Assembly (NCBI RefSeq): GCF_006265175.1
Contig: NZ_VDCQ01000006.1
Coordinates: 130,074 to 194,073 of the forward strand
Reading direction: 5' to 3'
Length of the DNA stretch: 64,000 nucleotides
DNA from: Paenibacillus hemerocallicola
GTDB lineage: Bacteria; Bacillota; Bacilli; Paenibacillales; NBRC-103111
Every line of letters begins with the position of its first letter. Within the stretch, counting starts at the first letter, position 1. A program made the translations under genes and the position numbers. Positions 60,628-64,000 of this stretch are shown piece by piece. The notes beneath the pieces are model-generated. The model was given only the letters and a program-made list of their open reading frames with translations. It was not told where the DNA came from and searched no databases.

Positions 60628-61704
60628 ATGAAGCATTCGGTGCAAGCGCAGGGATTATGGGGAAAACGGGCTGACGAAGCGCAGAATGCTCTGGAGCAAA
60701 TGTTTTGGAACGAATCGCTCGGCATGTACGATATCGAAATTCCGCGATCGGCCGAATCGGATCAAACCGTCTTCCATTACTGGTGGATGGCGCATGCGGT
60801 CGATGTGCTCGTAGACGGATTATTGCGTACGAATAACGAGCGTTACTTAGTCCGTCTCCGATCGTTATACGACGGCATTGTCAGGCGCAACGGAGGCGCT
60901 CTGCCGAACGAGCTGTACGACGATATGGAGTGGATGGCGATTGCATGGCTTCGGGCTTACGAGGCCACAGGCCAAACGCTCTACAAGCAAGCGGCGCTCG
61001 TGCTATGGGACGATATCGTTACCGGATGGAACGAACAGCTGGGCGGGGGCATCGCTTGGCGGAAGTCGCAGACGGATTATAAAAACACGCCGGCCAATGC
61101 TCCGGCCGTCATATTGGCCGCCCGTTTGTACCGCGCATTCGGGCGAGAGGACCATCTCGCTTGGGCGCACCGCATCTACGCGTGGCAGCGCATCAATCTC
61201 GTCGATCCGGCGACAGGCTTCGTCTGGGACGGTATGAATCGTACGGGAGACGGGAAGATCGATCAAGATTGGAAATTCACCTATTGCCAGGGCGTCTATA
61301 TCGGAGCGGCCGTCGAGCTGTATCGGATTACCGGCGAACGAACATATTTGGCCGATGCGATTCGCACCTATGACACGGCGAAGCGGGAGCTCGCCGATTC
61401 GGCGACCGGCATGCTGCCGGACGAAGGCCGCGGCGACGGCGGGCTGTTCAAGGGCATTCTGGTCCGATATGCTGCCGAGCTCGAGTTTGCCGCGCCGACG
61501 GGCACCGTCGATGCCGCCTGGTTTTTAACCGCGAACGCGGACCGGTTGTGGCTAAGCGGCAAGTCGCCAGATGCCGCGCTGTTCGGCACGGATTGGTCGG
61601 CCGCCCCGGAAGGCGGAGTACCGCTTAGCGCCCAGTTGAGCGCGATGAAGCTGCTGGAACAGGCTGCGCGGTTCGAGACGCGCGGGATAGCGTCGGCCAC
61701 GTGA
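60628..61704 (+). CDS. Glycoside hydrolase family 76 protein (alpha-1,6-mannanase-like), cytoplasmic
   Basis: 358 aa. GH76 (alpha/alpha)6 barrel features: repeated Trp/Tyr-rich helices, the catalytic Asp-Asp pair at D98-D99 in NELYDDMEWMAIAW, and FTYCQGVYIGAAVELY near 220. Known GH76 enzymes cleave alpha-1,6-mannan and are secreted; this one has no signal peptide, so it probably acts on imported oligosaccharide. GGGAGGAGAG precedes the ATG. A strong promoter and two cre-like sites lie upstream, and the binding lipoprotein follows 47 nt downstream, so uptake and cleavage appear coupled. The substrate could also be another 1,6-linked glycan. Confidence 0.85.
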   Translation: MKHSVQAQGLWGKRADEAQNALEQMFWNESLGMYDIEIPRSAESDQTVFHYWWMAHAVDVLVDGLLRTNNERYLVRLRSLYDGIVRRNGGALPNELYDDMEWMAIAWLRAYEATGQTLYKQAALVLWDDIVTGWNEQLGGGIAWRKSQTDYKNTPANAPAVILAARLYRAFGREDHLAWAHRIYAWQRINLVDPATGFVWDGMNRTGDGKIDQDWKFTYCQGVYIGAAVELYRITGERTYLADAIRTYDTAKRELADSATGMLPDEGRGDGGLFKGILVRYAAELEFAAPTGTVDAAWFLTANADRLWLSGKSPDAALFGTDWSAAPEGGVPLSAQLSAMKLLEQAARFETRGIASAT

Positions 61705-61751
61705 ACGTTCGCCGAGACGGTGAATCATAAAATGTTGAAAGGGGAATTGCC

Positions 61752-63074
61752 ATGTTGTCACGCCATAAAATAACGATTGCCGCCGGTTTGGCGATTTTGA
61801 CCGCTTTGACTTCCGCTTGCACGAAATCGACGGAAGATACTCCGGGCAAAGCGGAGCAAGCGGCCGCGAGCGGCGAGCCGGTGGAATTGGTATTTTTCTC
61901 GACCAGCCGCGACTCGGAGGAAAGCTTCGATCAAAGATTCGGCGAAGCGATCCGCAAAAAGTTCCCGAACTACACGATCCGCTATATCGCGGACAATGGA
62001 AACACGCTGGACGACTTGATGCTGACCGGACAGTCGTTCGATATCCATTGGGATTCGATCGGCGTACTGGCAAAGCCTTTGCTCAACTACAATTTTCAAT
62101 ACGATATGACCGGTCTGATCCAAAAGCATCAAATCGATTTGTCCCGGATCGAGGAAATGCCGCTGGACGCCATGAGAAAGCTATCGAACGGCGGATTATA
62201 CGGCTTGCCGGTGACGAATAACAACCTTGCTCTGTTCTACAACAAAGATTTGTTCGACAAGTTCGGAGTACCGTACCCGAAGGACGGCATGACATGGGAT
62301 GACATTCTCGATCTGGCCCAACGGATGTCCCGCAGTGAAGGCGGCGTCCAATATATCGGCTTGGGAATGTCCCCGCTCCATATGATGCGCATGAACGAGC
62401 TGTCCGTTCCTTATATCGATCCGAAAACCGGTCAGGCCGCGGTCAATACCGAGCCATGGAAGAAGTTGTTCCAGTCGGTATTCGATCGGGTAGCCGCACA
62501 GCCCGGGTTCAAAGAGTTCGTTCAGCAAAAAAATTATTTTCCCGGCAACGACTTGCGTGAGCTGACCAAAGATAAAGTGATGGCGATGTCGATCTTCCTG
62601 TCCGGCTACAGCGTACGACCGAAGGATATGGGGGACGTGAACTGGGACATGGTCTCGCTGCCGACGTTCAAGGATGCGCCGACCATAGGCTCGCAAGCGT
62701 ATCCGACGTACTTCTCGGTGACGAAAATGAGCAAGCATAAGGATGAGGCGGCGGAAGTCATCAAATATTTGACCTCGGACGAGTACCAAATGGAGATGTC
62801 CCGCAAAGGCATGATGACCATCCTGAAGGATCAGGCGATCAAGAAAGCTTTCGGCGCCGAGGCGCAGGAAAAGGTTAAAAATTATTATTCGGTTTTCGTG
62901 AACCAGTTCGCCGCCACTCCGGTCAAAACGAAGTACGATTCGCAGGCGGAAGGGCTGCTCTACAAAGAACTATTCGAATACTTGAAAGGAACGACCGATT
63001 TGAACAGCGCTTTGAGGAAGGCCGAAGAAGAAGTGAACAAGATGCTGGCCGAGGAAAAAGCGAAAAGCAATTGA
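61752..63074 (+). CDS. Extracellular solute-binding lipoprotein (CUT1-type), orphan
   Basis: 440 aa. Lipoprotein signal MLSRHKITIAAGLAILTALTSAC with lipobox Cys23, then a family 1 solute-binding fold (VELVFFSTSRDSEESFDQ; FDIHWDSIGVLAK; LALFYNKDLFDKFGVPYPKDGMTW). The charged C-terminal helix EEEVNKMLAEEKAKSN parallels the paralogue at 55323. GAAAGGGG precedes the ATG. It follows the GH76 gene in the same unit. No permease genes follow: the next 680 nt contain only palindromes and hairpins before an MFS gene. The ligand is presumably a mannoside or related oligosaccharide, by context only. Confidence 0.9.
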   Translation: MLSRHKITIAAGLAILTALTSACTKSTEDTPGKAEQAAASGEPVELVFFSTSRDSEESFDQRFGEAIRKKFPNYTIRYIADNGNTLDDLMLTGQSFDIHWDSIGVLAKPLLNYNFQYDMTGLIQKHQIDLSRIEEMPLDAMRKLSNGGLYGLPVTNNNLALFYNKDLFDKFGVPYPKDGMTWDDILDLAQRMSRSEGGVQYIGLGMSPLHMMRMNELSVPYIDPKTGQAAVNTEPWKKLFQSVFDRVAAQPGFKEFVQQKNYFPGNDLRELTKDKVMAMSIFLSGYSVRPKDMGDVNWDMVSLPTFKDAPTIGSQAYPTYFSVTKMSKHKDEAAEVIKYLTSDEYQMEMSRKGMMTILKDQAIKKAFGAEAQEKVKNYYSVFVNQFAATPVKTKYDSQAEGLLYKELFEYLKGTTDLNSALRKAEEEVNKMLAEEKAKSN

Positions 63075-63209
63075 GCGCTTCCGTTCCGGGCCGGACTGTG
63101 CCGGAATTATAACGGATGACGAAAGTCATGCGAGGGGTCCCGCCTCGCCACTTGAAAGGCTCCCTTTCAACAGCGCGCGGAACAAGAACGTTCGTTATTT
63201 TTTGCGAAG

Positions 63210-63338
63210 GGAACGAAAAGTTCCTTTATTACGTGCGAAAGACGGGGAAACAGCGCAAACGGAACGATGAATTCCTTTATTGGAGCAACACGGCCCTCAA
63301 ACGACCTTCAATCTGCCGATAAAGGAACGAATCGTTCC
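63210..63338. repeat. Second cluster of GGAAC/GTTCC palindromes
   Basis: GGAACGAAAAGTTCC (63210-63224), GGAACGATGAATTCC (63261-63275) and GGAACGAATCGTTCC (63324-63338). The first two are followed by TTTATT and the third is preceded by GATAAA, that is, in inverted orientation. A further hairpin CTCCG/CGGAG with a T run lies at 63361-63384. The 680-nt gap 63075-63754 contains no gene I can support. Confidence 0.6.
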
Positions 63339-63572
63339 TCTACGCCCCATTTTAGCGGCTCTCCGAAGAAATAGCGGAGCTTTTTGTTCCGCGTTGCTCG
63401 ACCTATCAGAACCTTTAAGTTTTTATCGTGCTAAAGTGAAATCGTATTCCTTTACTTGACCGAAAGTTGGCAACTTGAAAGTATGGTCGAAAACGACACG
63501 ATTTCAACGAGCGGCTGGAGCCCGATACCCATTCCCTCCAACGCGCTGACGTTTGGGTTTGCACACCAAAGG

Positions 63573-63603
63573 ACCGTCCGGGCGTTTTTCCGGACGGTTT
63601 TTC
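63573..63603 (+). terminator. Rho-independent terminator before the MFS gene
   Basis: Perfect 9-bp stem ACCGTCCGG (63573-63581) with CCGGACGGT (63590-63598), 8-nt loop, followed by TTTTTC. What it terminates is unclear, as the nearest upstream gene ends 500 nt earlier. Confidence 0.75.
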
Positions 63604-63635
63604 TTATTGATACGGATCTCGGAAAAATAATGCGA

Positions 63636-63663
63636 TCGTCATTTCAGATTTTTGTGCTACAAT
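63636..63663 (+). promoter_or_regulatory. Possible sigma-A promoter of the MFS gene
   Basis: TCGTCA (63636-63641), 16-bp spacer, TACAAT (63658-63663). The -35 matches at 4 of 6 and the -10 at 5 of 6. It is the best candidate between the terminator at 63573 and the gene at 63755. Confidence 0.35.
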
Positions 63664-63754
63664 GCTACGATAAGGGATACGGGCATAAGCGAAAAAATCG
63701 GATGACGTACGGATCGCAATTGACATACAGCGTGCAACGAGATGGAGGCCTACT

Positions 63755-64000
63755 TTGTCGGACAACCAATCCAGAACGAACTATTTCATCTTATTATTCG
63801 TCGTCTTCGGCGGATTTCTCATATTCGGATTTTCCGAAAATATTAAAGGACCGGCCATTCCGAGAATGCAAGCGGATTTCCGGCTGGATGAGGCCCAGTT
63901 AGGCGTACTGCTGGCCTTGAACTCCCTCGGTTATTTGGTCGCCTGCTCCTTCACGTCGGCATTGTCCAATAAAATCGGCATCAAATGGACCGGAATCGCC
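63755..64000 (+). CDS. MFS transporter, N-terminal part (cut by window end)
   Basis: Starts at TTG 63755 with GGAGG 6 nt upstream and stays open for 82 codons to the window end. The translation starts SDNQSRTNYFILLFVVFGGF and continues with LIFGFSENIKGPAIPRMQADF. The first transmembrane helix is thus followed by the GPAIPRMQADFRLDEAQLG loop typical of the sugar-porter-like MFS family (FucP/YfkF group). A second helix follows (LGVLLALNSLGYLVACSF), then the conserved SNKIGIKW loop between helices 2 and 3. Substrate unknown; it may be a sugar, which would fit the neighbourhood. Confidence 0.8.
   Translation, partial: MSDNQSRTNYFILLFVVFGGFLIFGFSENIKGPAIPRMQADFRLDEAQLGVLLALNSLGYLVACSFTSALSNKIGIKWTGIA

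Noticed and set aside
63456-63902. 148-aa plus-strand open frame near the window end
   Set aside because: It crosses a clear terminator hairpin and overlaps the start of the MFS gene in another frame; the MFS frame has a proper ribosome site and transmembrane signature, while this one has neither.
1-64000. CRISPR arrays, tRNA/rRNA genes, insertion sequences, prophage
   Set aside because: No spaced direct repeats, no cloverleaf or rRNA-like stretches and no transposase or phage structural genes were recognised in the window. This is a reading by eye and a dedicated search could still reveal a short element.

Overview
The window reads as chromosome of an endospore-forming Gram-positive bacterium, most likely a member of Paenibacillaceae (Paenibacillus/Cohnella-like). 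The reasons are: moderately GC-rich coding sequence (an impression, not computed); strong GGAGG-type ribosome binding sites with many GTG/TTG starts; sporulation genes spoVM and spoVIF and the biofilm regulator remA; and a long core block in nearly the same order as the yloC-to-recG region of Bacillus subtilis. No rRNA, tRNA, CRISPR array, transposase or prophage gene was recognised.

Region 1 (1-6954): the 3' part of an XPB/Ssl2-type helicase-domain protein, ylbF (ricF) and ylbG separated by an opposite-strand L-asparaginase II-type gene, an unrecognised 145-aa gene, a LysR regulator, a PHP-domain phosphoesterase and galU.

Region 2 (7159-11028): a tightly overlapping operon of Gfo/Idh/MocA dehydrogenase, AraC regulator, second Gfo/Idh/MocA dehydrogenase and an endonuclease/exonuclease/phosphatase-family enzyme. 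Region 3 (11240-20503): ribosome quality control factor RqcH (minus strand), a SERCA-type calcium P-type ATPase, then a hybrid histidine kinase and a receiver-first histidine kinase in tandem. Region 4 (20522-26910): a divergent AraC regulator facing an accessory catabolic operon of two Gfo/Idh/MocA dehydrogenases, a TIM-barrel sugar isomerase/epimerase, a GNAT acetyltransferase and a neutral-ceramidase-like hydrolase. The last is closed by a strong terminator.

Region 5 (27350-51294): core genes. dapF and a bifunctional homocysteine methyltransferase/methylenetetrahydrofolate reductase come first. Then follow yicC, remA, gmk, rpoZ, coaBC, priA, def, fmt, rsmB, rlmN, prpC, prkC, rsgA, rpe, a small membrane protein, spoVM, rpmB (minus), yloU, yloV (fakA-like), degV (fakB-like) and recG. 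Compared with B. subtilis, thiN is absent after rpe, degV replaces the sdaA genes before recG, and fapR-plsX does not follow recG.

Region 6 (51436-64000): accessory genes. An FAD oxidoreductase is co-transcribed with an ECF41-type sigma factor, and a promoter resembling the ECF41 consensus precedes the pair. Next come spoVIF, a sialidase-fold protein, an orphan sugar-binding lipoprotein divergent from an AraC regulator, and a WrbA-like flavodoxin. They are followed by a GntR/LacI-type regulator, a cytoplasmic GH76 family protein under a strong promoter with two cre-like sites, a second orphan sugar-binding lipoprotein, and the beginning of an MFS transporter cut by the window end. Short GGAAC/GTTCC palindromes cluster in the larger gaps of this region.

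The most interesting accessory signals are the two Gfo/Idh/MocA clusters, the ECF41 module with its candidate promoter, and the carbon-catabolite-controlled GH76 unit with binding proteins but no permeases.
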